NCBI GenBank assembly: GCA_003139695.1
Contig: PLJM01000017.1
Coordinates: 62,001 to 126,000 of the forward strand
Direction of reading: 5' to 3'
Length of the DNA stretch: 64,000 nucleotides
Source of the DNA: Candidatus Dormiibacterota bacterium
Lineage (GTDB): Bacteria > Chloroflexota > Dormibacteria > Dormibacterales > Dormibacteraceae
Below are positions 16,185-25,349 of the stretch, piece after piece. The number at the start of each line of letters is the position of its first letter. Positions within the stretch are counted from its first letter, which is position 1. Position numbers and translations under genes: made by a program. A model generated the notes under the pieces. That model had not been told where the DNA came from. It saw nothing but the letters and a program-made list of their open reading frames with translations, and did not search any database.

Positions 16185-17170
16185 GGCGCCACACTCGGGC
16201 CGTCAGCAGCTCGGCGGGCGCCGCCCGGCGCCTCGTGCAGCCAGCAGGCGACCCGGCGGCCGCCATCCTTTGCGACCAGCTCGGGGACCTCGGAAAGGCA
16301 CCGATCCATCACGCGTGGGCATCGAGGATGGAAGCGACAGCCCGATGGCGGCCGCGCGGGGTCGGGGATTTCGCCAGGGAGCGCCACCGGCAGATGGCCG
16401 GCGCCGTCCGCGTGCGGGATGGAGTCGATCAGGGCCTGCGTGTAGGGATGCATGGGCGCCGTCCAGAGATCCGCGGTCGGTGCGGTCTCGACAATTACGC
16501 CGAGGTACATGACTGCCGTGCGGTGGGCCACGTGGCGGACGATGGCGAGGTCGTGCGAGATCAGCAGCATACCGACGTGGAGGTTCCGCGCCAGCTCGAC
16601 CAGAAGGTTCGCCACCTGTGCCTGGACCGACGCGTCGAGTGCAGATAGCGGTTCATCGAGAACGATCATCGCCGGATCGGCGGCGAGCGCTCGTGCGATC
16701 GCGATCCTTTGCCGCTGTCCGCCGCTCAGCTGGTGGGGAAAACGTCGAGCCATGGTCGCCGGGAGACCCACCTGGCGGAGCAGATCCTCCACCCGCGGAC
16801 GCCAGCTCGACCGCGCCTGCGTGCGGCCGATCGCGAACGCGTCCGCGACCTGGGCACCGACAGTCCGGCGCGGATTGATCGACTCATAAGGGTTCTGAAA
16901 GACGAGCTGCAGCCGGCGTTCGCTCACCGGTCGGGCGCGGCGACCGAGGACGTGGACCGGTCGGCCCTCGAACGTGATGCTCCCGCTCGCCACCGGGACC
17001 AGGCCCACGGCCGCCTTGGCGAGCGAGGATTTGCCACAGCCCGTCTCACCGACCAGGCCGACGATCTCGCCGGCGTTGACGTCCAGGCTGGCGCCGGCAA
17101 CGGCGGGCACGAGGGTGCCGTCCCGGCGCTGATACACCACCTCTACGTCACGCAGCTCGAGCAGGCTCAT
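16181..17170 (-). CDS. Oligopeptide/dipeptide ABC transporter ATPase (OppF/DppF type)
   Basis: 329-residue nucleotide-binding subunit. Walker A GETGCGKSS, Q-loop FQNPYESINPR, signature LSGGQRQR, Walker B MIVLDEPLSALD and switch His in LLISHDL. The C-terminal oligo_HPY extension with CRFHPRCPRVMDRC (four Cys, probably an Fe-S or metal site) is the Opp/Dpp hallmark. The frame is open up to 17299, but the family start [13 protein letters not shown] is the ATG at 17170, overlapping the stop of the partner ATPase by 4 nt. It energises peptide uptake together with the next gene upstream. Confidence 0.9.
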   Translation of the reverse strand: MSLLELRDVEVVYQRRDGTLVPAVAGASLDVNAGEIVGLVGETGCGKSSLAKAAVGLVPVASGSITFEGRPVHVLGRRARPVSERRLQLVFQNPYESINPRRTVGAQVADAFAIGRTQARSSWRPRVEDLLRQVGLPATMARRFPHQLSGGQRQRIAIARALAADPAMIVLDEPLSALDASVQAQVANLLVELARNLHVGMLLISHDLAIVRHVAHRTAVMYLGVIVETAPTADLWTAPMHPYTQALIDSIPHADGAGHLPVALPGEIPDPARPPSGCRFHPRCPRVMDRCLSEVPELVAKDGGRRVACWLHEAPGGARRAADGPSVAP

Positions 17171-18147
17171 CGCGCCAGGCTCGCGACCAGCGGGTCCACG
17201 GGGCACGCCATTTCGCGCCCATCGTCGATTCGGATGAGTGGCGGGACGGCGGTTGCGCAGGGCGGTTCCATGTAGCGGCAGCGGGGGTGGAAGGCGCACC
17301 CGGCGGGCCGTGACTCGGGCCCGGCAGGTTCGCCGGCGATCGGCACGAGGGCCCGGTCGGCCGCCTCTGGGTGGGGCAACGAATCAACCAGTCCCCTGGT
17401 GTAAGGGTGCCGCGAACGTCCCATCACCTGGGCGGTGGGACCGGACTCGACGACCCGGCCCGCATACATGACCGTGACCGTGTCGGCCAGTGCTGAGAGG
17501 ACCCCGAGGTCGTGGGTTATCAACATCACGGCGAGGTCCTTCTCCTGGCAGAGTCGGTGAAGCAGGCGCAGGATGCCCGCCTGGACGGTCACGTCGAGAG
17601 CGGTCGTCGGCTCGTCGGCAACCAGCAGGCGCGGTTCGCAGGCAAGGGCGATCGCGATCTGGATCCGCTGCCGCATACCGCCGCTGAACTGGTGAGGGTG
17701 ACCGCGCAGAGCCGCTTCGGGATTTGGGATACGCACCTCGGTCAGCAACTCGACGGCACGCTCATCAGCCTCCTTGCGGCTCATGCCCAGCTGGTAGCGG
17801 AGGTGCTCGGTCAGCTGGCGTTCAATCGTCAGCATCGGGTGAAGCGAGGACATCGGATCTTGAAATACCATCGCGACCTCGCGACCGCGAGTACGGCGCC
17901 GCTGGGCGGTCCGCATGGTCATCAGGTCGCGGCCGTCCAGGATTGCCGAGCCGCCGGTGCGCGCTCCCGCCGGCAGCAACCCGAGCAGCGCCAGCGCCGT
18001 GATGGTCTTGCCGCTTCCGCTCTCGCCGGCCAGCCCGAAAACCTGGCCGGCGGAGATGTCGAAGCTGACGCCGTCGACGATGGGAAGCGGGCCGCGAGCT
18101 GTATCAAGCCAGACGCGCAGGTCACGGACGCTGAGCAGCGTCGTCAT
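17167..18147 (-). CDS. Oligopeptide/dipeptide ABC transporter ATPase (OppD/DppD type)
   Basis: 326-residue nucleotide-binding subunit paired with the following ATPase. Walker [10 protein letters not shown], signature FSGGMRQRI, Walker [14 protein letters not shown], switch His LITHDLGVL. The C-terminal [14 protein letters not shown] motif marks the Opp/Dpp family. ATG 18147 overlaps the stop of the inner-membrane subunit upstream by 4 nt; the four transporter genes after the binding protein are all coupled. Substrate class (peptides) is inferred from the family and from the divergent aminopeptidase operon. Confidence 0.9.
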   Translation of the reverse strand: MTTLLSVRDLRVWLDTARGPLPIVDGVSFDISAGQVFGLAGESGSGKTITALALLGLLPAGARTGGSAILDGRDLMTMRTAQRRRTRGREVAMVFQDPMSSLHPMLTIERQLTEHLRYQLGMSRKEADERAVELLTEVRIPNPEAALRGHPHQFSGGMRQRIQIAIALACEPRLLVADEPTTALDVTVQAGILRLLHRLCQEKDLAVMLITHDLGVLSALADTVTVMYAGRVVESGPTAQVMGRSRHPYTRGLVDSLPHPEAADRALVPIAGEPAGPESRPAGCAFHPRCRYMEPPCATAVPPLIRIDDGREMACPVDPLVASLAR

Positions 18148-19022
18148 GCGCCGCGCGCTTTGATGATCGCCTTCGGGTCGAACGCGTCGCGAAGGCTGTC
18201 GCCAAGCAAGTTGAAGGCCAGCACAACGCTGACTATGGCAAGCCCAGGGAAGTCACCCATCCACCATGCCTCGAAGTGTTCGGCTCCGGTGGAGACCATC
18301 GATCCCCATTCGGCTGCGGGTGGGCGTGCGCCTAGACCCAGGAAGGACAGCGCGCTGAGAAGGAGGATTGCGTTGCCAATCTCGAGGGCGGCCAGGACGA
18401 TGACCGGGCCGGCAATGTTCGGGAGAACGTCGACTGTGAGTGCGCGGTGGGTGGGCGACCCGAGCAGGCGCCCGACGGCGACGTACTCCGACTCCATGGT
18501 CGTCCGAACCAGTCCCCTGACCACCCGCGCGTGGCCGGGCCAGGATACGAGCACCACCGCAAGCACGGCATGGAACAAGCCGGGCCCCAGGGCCGCCACG
18601 ACGGCCATCGCCAGCAGGATGGTCGGCACTGCGAAAACGAAGTCCGCTCCCCGCATCACCAGTTCGTCCACCCAACCGCCGAGGTAGCCGGCGAGGCCGC
18701 CGAGGGTACCCCCGATCGTGAACGCCAGCGCGACCAGCAACATGGCCAGCGGGATCGAGATCCGGGCGCCCCAGAGCACTCGAGAGAAGACATCACGGCC
18801 CAGCTCGTCTGTGCCCATGAGGTGCGCGGCCGACGGCGCCTGGTACAGGGCGGCGCTCTGCGCGAGGGGGTCATATGGAGATATCAAAGGCGCCAAAAGG
18901 GCGATCAAGAGCCAGGAAACTGCGAGGATGCCCCCGACGACGGTCAGGGGCTGCCTCCATGCGCCCGGAATCAGGCGCCAGGCCGAGGCGAGGGGATTGC
19001 TGACGGCGGCGCCGACGCTCAC
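18144..19022 (-). CDS. Peptide ABC transporter permease (DppC type)
   Basis: 292-residue inner-membrane subunit with an N-terminal helix (TVVGGILAVSWLLIALLAPL), the DppC-type stretch ISPYDPLAQ...HLMGTDELGRDVFSRVLWGARIS and the EAA loop around GLGARPPAAEWGSM, where the ATPases dock. About six transmembrane helices. Length and motifs are normal. Coupled to the DppB-type partner by a 4-nt overlap; together they form the heterodimeric channel. Confidence 0.9.
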   Translation of the reverse strand: MSVGAAVSNPLASAWRLIPGAWRQPLTVVGGILAVSWLLIALLAPLISPYDPLAQSAALYQAPSAAHLMGTDELGRDVFSRVLWGARISIPLAMLLVALAFTIGGTLGGLAGYLGGWVDELVMRGADFVFAVPTILLAMAVVAALGPGLFHAVLAVVLVSWPGHARVVRGLVRTTMESEYVAVGRLLGSPTHRALTVDVLPNIAGPVIVLAALEIGNAILLLSALSFLGLGARPPAAEWGSMVSTGAEHFEAWWMGDFPGLAIVSVVLAFNLLGDSLRDAFDPKAIIKARGA

Positions 19023-20128
19023 GCGAGCTGCACCCTCGGATCGATGATGCCGTAGAGGATGTCGACGACCATGTTGACCAGGATGTAAACGATCGCCACG
19101 AAAAGCATCACGCCGACGATCGCCGGCAGGTCGAGAGCGGTCGCACTCCTGTACGAGTACTGGCCGATTCCCGGCCAGGAGAAGATATTCTCGACAAGGA
19201 CGGTGCCAGTCATAACGTTGCCGAAGGCAAGTCCGACCACGGTCAGTATTGGCGGCGAGGCGGCTCGCAGTATGTGCCGGAACACGACCGTCAACTCGGG
19301 AAGCCCTTTGGCGCGCGCGGTTCGCACGTAGTCGTTCTCCAGCACCTCGAGCACCGCCGAGCGGGTGAAGCGGGTAAAGAGCCCCATATTGAAGGCGGCC
19401 AGGACGCAGGCCGGCAAGATCAGGTGCTGAATGCTGTTTGCGAAAACATCGAACTGGCCGGCCGCCAGCGAGTCGATGGTGAACAGCCCGGTCAGATGGG
19501 GCGGCGGCAGCACGATAGCATCAAGGCGACCGCTGCCGGGAACCCAGCTCAGCTTGTAAAAGAAGATGTAGAGCGCCACCAGGGCGAGCCAGAACTGCGG
19601 CGTGGACATCCCTCCAAGGGACACCACCCGGATGATCTGGTCGGAGAGCCGGTTGCGATTCAGCGCGGCGATGACTCCCAGCGTGATGCCGAGAAGGCAG
19701 GCGAGCACAATCGAGGTGATGGCGAGCTCTGCGGTTGCCGGGATGTACTCGGCGAGGTCGGTGCTGACCGGCCGCTGGCTCTGCTCGGACTCACCCAAGT
19801 CGCCGTGAAGTAGGTTCCCCAGATACACGAAGTACTGGACCGGAAGGGGCTTGTCGAGCCCGAAGTGCTCTCGATAGATGCGCACCGCCACAGGGTCGGC
19901 AGAGGCCCGATCACCGAGGTTCGCAACGGCTGGGTCACCTGGCACGAGGTGGGTGAGGACGAACGCCATCACGCTGACCGCGAGGCAGAGAAATACCAAT
20001 GAGACGAGGCGTCGGCCGATGAAGAAGAGAAGGGGATGTTGGGAGCGGCGCCTCGCGAGCGCCGCTCCCAGCGAATTAGGTGCCGATCGAGGCGAGGTCG
20101 AGGTACCAGACTGGGCTGTAAATGACAT
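19019..20128 (-). CDS. Peptide ABC transporter permease (DppB type)
   Basis: 369-residue inner-membrane subunit: GRRLVSLVFLCLAVSVMAF, then the DppB-specific THLVPGDPAVANLG, about six helices, and the EAA loop (YVRTARAKGLPELTVVFRHILR) near the C-terminus. The N-terminus before the first helix is about 30 residues longer than usual. ATG 20128 is the only ordinary start codon upstream of that helix, and it lies 53 nt inside the end of the binding-protein gene. A strong hairpin (20041-20069) falls within these extra codons, so translation of the permease may depend on ribosomes unfolding it. Confidence 0.85.
   Translation of the reverse strand: MSFTAQSGTSTSPRSAPNSLGAALARRRSQHPLLFFIGRRLVSLVFLCLAVSVMAFVLTHLVPGDPAVANLGDRASADPVAVRIYREHFGLDKPLPVQYFVYLGNLLHGDLGESEQSQRPVSTDLAEYIPATAELAITSIVLACLLGITLGVIAALNRNRLSDQIIRVVSLGGMSTPQFWLALVALYIFFYKLSWVPGSGRLDAIVLPPPHLTGLFTIDSLAAGQFDVFANSIQHLILPACVLAAFNMGLFTRFTRSAVLEVLENDYVRTARAKGLPELTVVFRHILRAASPPILTVVGLAFGNVMTGTVLVENIFSWPGIGQYSYRSATALDLPAIVGVMLFVAIVYILVNMVVDILYGIIDPRVQLA
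20041..20069 (-). repeat. Strong hairpin at the binding-protein/permease junction
   Basis: GGGAGCGGCG, a 9-nt loop, CGCCGCTCCC: a perfect 10-bp G/C stem (extended by one A-T pair) just after the stop of the substrate-binding protein and inside the first codons of the permease. Hairpins at this place in ABC operons often protect the binding-protein mRNA and lower downstream expression. Confidence 0.65.
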
Positions 20129-21659
20129 TTGTGAGGTTTTTCGTCCCTACCACGGACTGCCCGGGCTGAATGAGTGGCAGCATCGGGCTCTCCTGGTTGA
20201 GCAGAGTCTGCAGCTGCTGAAAGAGCGGGCCACGCGTGGCATTGTCGGGTGTTGAGCCCGCCCTGGCGCCGAGAGCCTCGATATCCGGCGCGGCGCCGGT
20301 GGGCCAGCCGGCGCGCAAGCCGACCAGCTGGCCGGGCAGGAACGCCAGGTAGTCGTTGGGGTCCGGGTAGTCGGGTGCCCAGCCGGCGAGGCCCAGGTGG
20401 TATTTGCCACCGCGGTAGTTGGGCGTCGCGATGGAGCTGGGTTGGCCGTTGAGGTTGACGGTGATGCCAACGTCCGCCAGGTTGGCCTTGATCTTGGCCG
20501 CCAGCGAGTCGTTGAGCCCGGTGCTACTGATCGTGTAATCGAGCTGGATGGTGGGATTGGTGATACCCGATGCCTGGAGCTCGCTCTTGGCCTTGGTCAC
20601 GTCCCGCTGGATCGCCTGCGCCTGTGTGAGGGCACCGAGGAACTGGGTGGGCACGACGCCGGGCGCCTGGGCCGATCCCGCCCCGGCCACGCTTACCAGG
20701 GCCTGGTAGTCGATGCCGTAACGGATGGCGTTGACGAAGTGTTGGTTGGCACAGGCTGGTGTGGTCTTGATATTGCAGAACGCGAACGTGATGTTGGGCG
20801 AGGTGAAGCTCGTCACGGTCAGCGCGCTATTGCTCTTCAGGCTGGCAGCCTGGTCGCCGGACAGGCTGAGCTCGATCTGGTTGGACGCCTTCTGAATCTC
20901 GATCAGCTGAGTCGCGGCGGCGACATTACGGAAGATCACGGTCCCGAAGTTGGGCTTGTCAGGGCCCCAATAGTTGGTATTCGCTTTCAGAACGACCTCC
21001 GATGTGCTGACCGAGGCCATCGTGTACGGCCCGCTGCCGACCGAAGTCGTCCCCAGGAAGTCGTGGGCGGAGTCGGCCGTGGCGGCATTGGCGGCGTCAC
21101 TCCCGCCATGCGCCATCAGCAGTTTGGAGTTGATGATGCCGAGGGCCGGATTGGTCACGATGAACGGGATTGCCGGGTTCGGGACCGAGGAGGTGAGCAC
21201 GAAGGTGTAGTCGTCGGTTGCCTTCATCGAAGTGATCCCGTCCAAAAGGTAGACGGGGTTGTCGTGAAGGTTCAGGAGTCGGTTGAAAGTGAACTCGACG
21301 TCATGCGCGGTCAGGGGGGTCCCGTCGGCGAACTTCACGTCCTTGCGGATGATGAAGGTGAACGTCTTGGCGTCTGGCGAGACGGTATAGGACTGAGCGA
21401 CCAGCGGTATGGGTGTTGACGAGTCACCCAGCTTGAAGGTAAGCAGGCTGTCGTAGATCGCGTGGAAGAATGGATCGGCATCGAAGTCGACGCCGCCCCG
21501 ACTCGGGTCGGTGTCTTTGCTGAAGTCCCATGTGTAGGCGTCATCGACGACGAGTGTCTTGCCCGTAGTGCCGGTCGAGCCCCCGTTGGTCCCGCAGGCC
21601 GCGAGGAGAACCGCGAGAACGCTCAGGGTGGCTATCAAGAACGTGGTGCGTCGCTGCAT
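20076..21659 (-). CDS. Peptide ABC transporter substrate-binding lipoprotein (SBP_bac_5)
   Basis: 527-residue extracytoplasmic solute-binding protein of family 5 (OppA/DppA). Lipoprotein signal: RRTTFLIATLSVLAVLLAACG with the lipobox LAAC, cleaved before the Cys at about residue 22. The family start of the mature domain (TFTFIIRKDVKFADGTPLTAHDVEFTF-type pattern) is clear. The frame begins at 21698, but ATG 21659 places the signal correctly and has GGAGG 11 nt upstream. First gene of the importer operon; divergent to the aminopeptidase operon across an AT-rich control region. It delivers peptides to the two permeases and two ATPases that follow. Confidence 0.9.
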   Translation of the reverse strand: MQRRTTFLIATLSVLAVLLAACGTNGGSTGTTGKTLVVDDAYTWDFSKDTDPSRGGVDFDADPFFHAIYDSLLTFKLGDSSTPIPLVAQSYTVSPDAKTFTFIIRKDVKFADGTPLTAHDVEFTFNRLLNLHDNPVYLLDGITSMKATDDYTFVLTSSVPNPAIPFIVTNPALGIINSKLLMAHGGSDAANAATADSAHDFLGTTSVGSGPYTMASVSTSEVVLKANTNYWGPDKPNFGTVIFRNVAAATQLIEIQKASNQIELSLSGDQAASLKSNSALTVTSFTSPNITFAFCNIKTTPACANQHFVNAIRYGIDYQALVSVAGAGSAQAPGVVPTQFLGALTQAQAIQRDVTKAKSELQASGITNPTIQLDYTISSTGLNDSLAAKIKANLADVGITVNLNGQPSSIATPNYRGGKYHLGLAGWAPDYPDPNDYLAFLPGQLVGLRAGWPTGAAPDIEALGARAGSTPDNATRGPLFQQLQTLLNQESPMLPLIQPGQSVVGTKNLTNVIYSPVWYLDLASIGT

Positions 21660-21699
21660 CTGACGGCTGTACCTCCCCCAAAACCCGCCTCGATACATA

Positions 21700-21722
21700 T
21701 AGATCTCGGCGAGAAATATCTA
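21700..21722. promoter_or_regulatory. AT-rich divergent control region with imperfect dyad
   Basis: Between the importer operon (minus) and the aminopeptidase operon (plus). TAGAT and ATCTA flank the short dyad CTCGGCGAG, offset by 4 nt, and a perfect AGATATCT stands at 21793-21800. These are the only AT-rich palindromes for kilobases and are reasonable operator candidates for the FCD regulator at the end of the importer operon. No confident -35/-10 pair could be fixed. Confidence 0.35.
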
Positions 21723-21825
21723 AACCGCGCCAATATACATCTTCGTGGCGGCGATGACCGTTTTCAGAATTCCGAACTCCTTTACGAGCCTAAGATATCT
21801 ATATGCCACACAGGAATTCCTTTCG

Positions 21826-23319
21826 GTGAACGAGAGCCGGGCAGTCAATGTGTTGGTGGCCTCCCGTGTCGGAGCGGCTACAGTCGCTGCCGACGTTCTC
21901 GCGGTCCCGGTCATGGCGGGTGTGCCCGCGGACCCTGTGCTCTTGGAGCTCGACCCGGCTGCGGCGGCGTTTGTCGCTTCGGGAGAGCACGGCGGCCGTC
22001 TCCACGAGGTCCTGCTCTTGCCCACCGCCGCGGGCCTCGCGACTCCCCGCATCCTTCTATATGGGCTTGGGGCAGCCGCTGACCTTGACGGCTCCCGGCT
22101 CCGCTTCGCGCACCAGGAGATGGTGGGGGTAGCGCGGAAGTTCGGCCACGGAAGGATCGCGGTGCTCAGGGCCGGCACGCTCCGACCAGCGGATCTTGGT
22201 CCCGTCATCGAGGGTTGCGTGGCTGGCAGCTGGGACCGCCGGGCCCGGAGCACGGGCGGCCACCCGGCGCCGCTCACCGAGCTGATCCTGGTTGGCTTCG
22301 GCGACGGGCCGGCCGGAGCGGTTGATGTCTTCCGCCGTCTCGGCGAGGCCACCGCCAGAGCTCGCGAGTGGCAGAATATGCCGGCCAACGAGTTGGGCCC
22401 GAATCGCCTCGAAGCCATCGCTCGCGAGCTTGCTGGCCGGTTGGAGCTGGACTGCGAAACCCTCGGAGCCGAGGCGCTGGCGGCAGGTGGTTACAACCTC
22501 CTGGCCGCGGTTGGCGCTGCCTCCGATGATGAGCCGCGGCTGATCAGGCTGACATATAAGGGAGGCGCCACCGACGGTCCCAGCCTGGCGCTGGTCGGCA
22601 AGGGCATCACCTTCGACAGTGGCGGACTCTCGCTGAAGTCCGCGGATGGCATGGTCAAGATGCGCGGCGATATGGGCGGGGCGGCCGCCGTGCTGGCGGC
22701 GATAGAGGTCGTGGCCGAGAGCCGCCTTGCCATCAACGTGATGGCTGTGATCGCGGCGGCCGAGAACTTGCCTGGTCGCGGCGCACAGCGGCCAGGAGAT
22801 GTGTGGACCAGCGCTTCGGGCAAGACCGTCGAGGTGCTGAACACCGACGCTGAGGGGCGGCTTGTCCTGGCCGACGCCATTACCTACGCTCTGCGGTCAG
22901 GCGCCACTCACATCGTCGACCTGGCAACCTTGACCGGCGACGCGCGGGCGGCCCTCGGTCATGCTGCCTCGGCGGCAGTCAGCAATGACGACACGCTGTG
23001 GGAGCAGGTGGCCGCGGCGGGCGAGGCGGCCGGAGACCGGGTCTGGCGGCTGCCGATCTACCCCGACTTTCGGGCGCTGCTCCAGAGTCAGAGCGCCGAC
23101 CTCAAGAACTCTGATTACGGCGAGGCAGGCGTGATCACGGCCGCGATGTTCATCGGCGAGTTTGTCGAGGGGCGGCCCTGGGTCCACCTCGACATCGCCG
23201 GCAGCCACTGGAACGAGAACCAAGCCCACCGAGACATCCCCCGCGGCCCGCTGGGTGCGGGAACACGGCTCTGCTACAGACTCGCCGAGTTGATGGCCGC
23301 CCAATCTACAAAAAGGTGA
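21826..23319 (+). CDS. Leucyl aminopeptidase (peptidase M17)
   Basis: 497-residue two-zinc cytosolic aminopeptidase that removes N-terminal residues from peptides. M17 marks: the zinc/bicarbonate site LVGKGITFDSGGLSLK, the MRGDMGG segment, and the family signature NTDAEGRL. The less conserved N-terminal domain is complete. Start GTG 21826 has AGGA at 21812-21815; the open frame reaches back to 21745 without homology. First gene of an operon divergent to the peptide importer, which fits a role in digesting imported peptides. Its TGA overlaps the next GTG by 4 nt. Confidence 0.9.
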   Translation: MNESRAVNVLVASRVGAATVAADVLAVPVMAGVPADPVLLELDPAAAAFVASGEHGGRLHEVLLLPTAAGLATPRILLYGLGAAADLDGSRLRFAHQEMVGVARKFGHGRIAVLRAGTLRPADLGPVIEGCVAGSWDRRARSTGGHPAPLTELILVGFGDGPAGAVDVFRRLGEATARAREWQNMPANELGPNRLEAIARELAGRLELDCETLGAEALAAGGYNLLAAVGAASDDEPRLIRLTYKGGATDGPSLALVGKGITFDSGGLSLKSADGMVKMRGDMGGAAAVLAAIEVVAESRLAINVMAVIAAAENLPGRGAQRPGDVWTSASGKTVEVLNTDAEGRLVLADAITYALRSGATHIVDLATLTGDARAALGHAASAAVSNDDTLWEQVAAAGEAAGDRVWRLPIYPDFRALLQSQSADLKNSDYGEAGVITAAMFIGEFVEGRPWVHLDIAGSHWNENQAHRDIPRGPLGAGTRLCYRLAELMAAQSTKR

Positions 23320-24368
23320 CGCCGATGCCGGCAACTGATGGCCCCGTTCCGGTTTTGATCGCCAGTTGGTTGGATCCCAAGCACGCGGAGCGAATAGCCG
23401 CTTCCGAGCCCGAACGGATCGAGTTGATATATGAGCCCGAGCTCCTGCCGACCATCCGCTACGAAGCCGACCACCATGGGCCGCCGCGACCGCTGTCCGC
23501 TGAGCAGCGCCGGCGCTGGCGAGAGCACCTCAGTCGGGCCGAGGTCGCATTTGAGTTCGACTGGGAGCAGCCGGAGGATTTGCTCAGCCGGGCGCCCCGG
23601 CTGCGCTGGGTGCAGGCGACCAGCTCCGGGATCGGTCCGCTCGTCGAGCACCTCGGTCTGGCCGGCTCACCGCTCGTGATCACCACCGCCGTTGGGATCC
23701 ACGCTCAGCCGCTGGCTGAGTTCGTCCTCCTCGCGGCCCTCTACTTCGCCAAGGAGATGCCGCGCACGGACTCCTGGAAAGCGGACCGCCACTGGGAGCG
23801 TTTCTGCGGTCAGGAAGTGTTGGGCTCGCGGATGACGCTGATCGGTCTGGGCCGCGTGGGATCGAGGATCGCCGAGTTGAGCTCGGCCCTCGGCATGCAG
23901 GTGACTGGTCACCGAAGGACCATCGGGGGCCAGGCTCCGCCGGGGGTGAGCAGGGTTGTCGACGCGGCAGGATTGGACGCCGCGCTTCCCGAAACGGACA
24001 TTCTTGTCATCGCGGCCCCGGACACTCCGGAAACCGCCAACCTGGTCGATCGCCGGCGCTTGTCCCTCCTACCCGCCCACGCCGTGGTGGTGAACGTCGG
24101 CCGAGGCTCGATCATCGATGAGCAGGCCATGATCGAGATGCTCCAGGCCGGCCGTCTGCGCGGCGCCGCGCTCGATGTCTTTGCGAAAGAGCCGCTCCCC
24201 GCCGACAACGTTCTGTGGGCAATGCCGAACGTCATCATCTCGCCGCACTCGGCGAGCACCGTGACACACGAGAACGACCGCCTTGTCGACCTCTTCATCG
24301 ACAACCTGCATCGGTACCTCGACGGGCGCCCTCTCATCAATGTGTTCGACTATGGAAGGGGGTACTGA
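23316..24368 (+). CDS. D-2-hydroxyacid dehydrogenase (NAD-dependent)
   Basis: 350 residues. Rossmann motif GLGRVGSRIAE, catalytic Arg in VNVGRGSIID, Glu in LDVFAKEPLP and His in IISPHSAS: the complete active site of the D-isomer 2-hydroxyacid dehydrogenase family (glyoxylate/hydroxypyruvate reductase-like). The N-terminal segment is divergent, and the ATSSGIGPLVEH region is typical of the GhrA-like/CtBP-like branch. Coupled to the aminopeptidase (GTGA overlap) and followed 2 nt later by a DapA-like enzyme; it probably reduces or oxidises a keto acid arising from amino-acid breakdown. Confidence 0.85.
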   Translation: MTPMPATDGPVPVLIASWLDPKHAERIAASEPERIELIYEPELLPTIRYEADHHGPPRPLSAEQRRRWREHLSRAEVAFEFDWEQPEDLLSRAPRLRWVQATSSGIGPLVEHLGLAGSPLVITTAVGIHAQPLAEFVLLAALYFAKEMPRTDSWKADRHWERFCGQEVLGSRMTLIGLGRVGSRIAELSSALGMQVTGHRRTIGGQAPPGVSRVVDAAGLDAALPETDILVIAAPDTPETANLVDRRRLSLLPAHAVVVNVGRGSIIDEQAMIEMLQAGRLRGAALDVFAKEPLPADNVLWAMPNVIISPHSASTVTHENDRLVDLFIDNLHRYLDGRPLINVFDYGRGY

Positions 24369-24370
24369 AA

Positions 24371-25258
24371 TTGTCTGAGACGTTCCAGTTTGCGTTCGGG
24401 GGTGCCATTTCCGCGTCGGTGACGCCGATGCGGGAGGCCGGCGACGCAGTCGACCTGGAGGCGATCGGACCGTTGGTCGAGCATTTGGCCGCCGCGGGCG
24501 TCGACGGTATCCTGGCACTCGGCACAACCGGTGAGGGCATCCTCCTGAACACCGCCGAGCGCCGCCGCGCCGCGGATGCTTTTGTCCGTGCCGGGCGCCG
24601 GCGGCTGGCAGTGATCGTCCACTGCGGCGCGCAGACGACTGCCGCCACGATGGAGCTCGCCGCGCACGCAGCCGAGGTCGGCGCGGCTGCGGTGGCGGTG
24701 ATAGCGCCTCCCTACTACGCGCCAGACGACGCTGCCCTGGTCGAACACTTCGCAGCGGCTGGACGCGCGTGCGCGCCGCTGCCCTTCTTCATCTACGAGT
24801 TCGCCGCGCGTAGCGGCTATGCCGTGAAGCCCGCCGTCATCGAGGAGTTGCGTTCGCGGCTGCCCAACCTGGTCGGGCTGAAGGTGTCGGACAGCCCCTG
24901 GGAGCGATTTGAGCCCTACCTGCTCGACGGGCTCAAAGTCTTCGTTGGCCCAGAGGCCTTGATCCATCGCGGTATGGCGGCGGGCGCCGTTGGCGCCGTG
25001 TCCGGGCTTGCTGCGGCCTTCCCGGAAGCGGTGACTGAGGTCGTGCGCCGACCTACCGCAGCCGGAGCGCACCGTCTGGGCGAGATTCGCGACCGGGTAC
25101 AAAGGTTTCCGTTTCAAGCGGCGCTGAAGCACTTGCTGGTACGGCGAGGGGTGCCAATCGAGGAGCACTGCCGCATGCCCTTGCGGGCTCTGAATGCCAC
25201 CGAGAAGGTAGAGCTCGATCGCCTCGCGGAAGAGTTGCTCCCGGTCGTGGCCCGCTGA
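24371..25258 (+). CDS. DapA/NAL family lyase (dihydrodipicolinate synthase-like)
   Basis: 295-residue (beta/alpha)8 class I aldolase. Visible: GTTGEG, the Tyr of FFIYEF and the Schiff-base Lys in LVGLKVSDSP, all needed for pyruvate-type chemistry. Members include DHDPS, N-acetylneuraminate lyase and 2-keto-3-deoxy sugar acid aldolases. In a catabolic operon with a 2-hydroxyacid dehydrogenase and an amidase, a catabolic aldolase is more likely than lysine biosynthesis. TTG 24371 is selected because homology begins there and an AGGGGG run lies 8 nt upstream; the frame is open to 24215. Confidence 0.8.
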   Translation: MSETFQFAFGGAISASVTPMREAGDAVDLEAIGPLVEHLAAAGVDGILALGTTGEGILLNTAERRRAADAFVRAGRRRLAVIVHCGAQTTAATMELAAHAAEVGAAAVAVIAPPYYAPDDAALVEHFAAAGRACAPLPFFIYEFAARSGYAVKPAVIEELRSRLPNLVGLKVSDSPWERFEPYLLDGLKVFVGPEALIHRGMAAGAVGAVSGLAAAFPEAVTEVVRRPTAAGAHRLGEIRDRVQRFPFQAALKHLLVRRGVPIEEHCRMPLRALNATEKVELDRLAEELLPVVAR

Positions 25259-25349
25259 CCTGGCGTTAGGCTGGCCGGAACTGATACCGCATCCTGACCT
25301 GGCCGACGCCTCGATAGCAGACCTCGGCCGGCGGCTTGACAGCGGCGAG

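Noticed and set aside
20397-21419. 340-codon plus-strand frame opposite the substrate-binding protein
   Set aside because: Shadow produced by GC-rich third codon positions of the lipoprotein gene; no motif.
24371-25258. Lysine-biosynthesis dapA
   Set aside because: Catalytic residues fit the whole DapA/NAL family; the operon is catabolic, so the specific name is not warranted.
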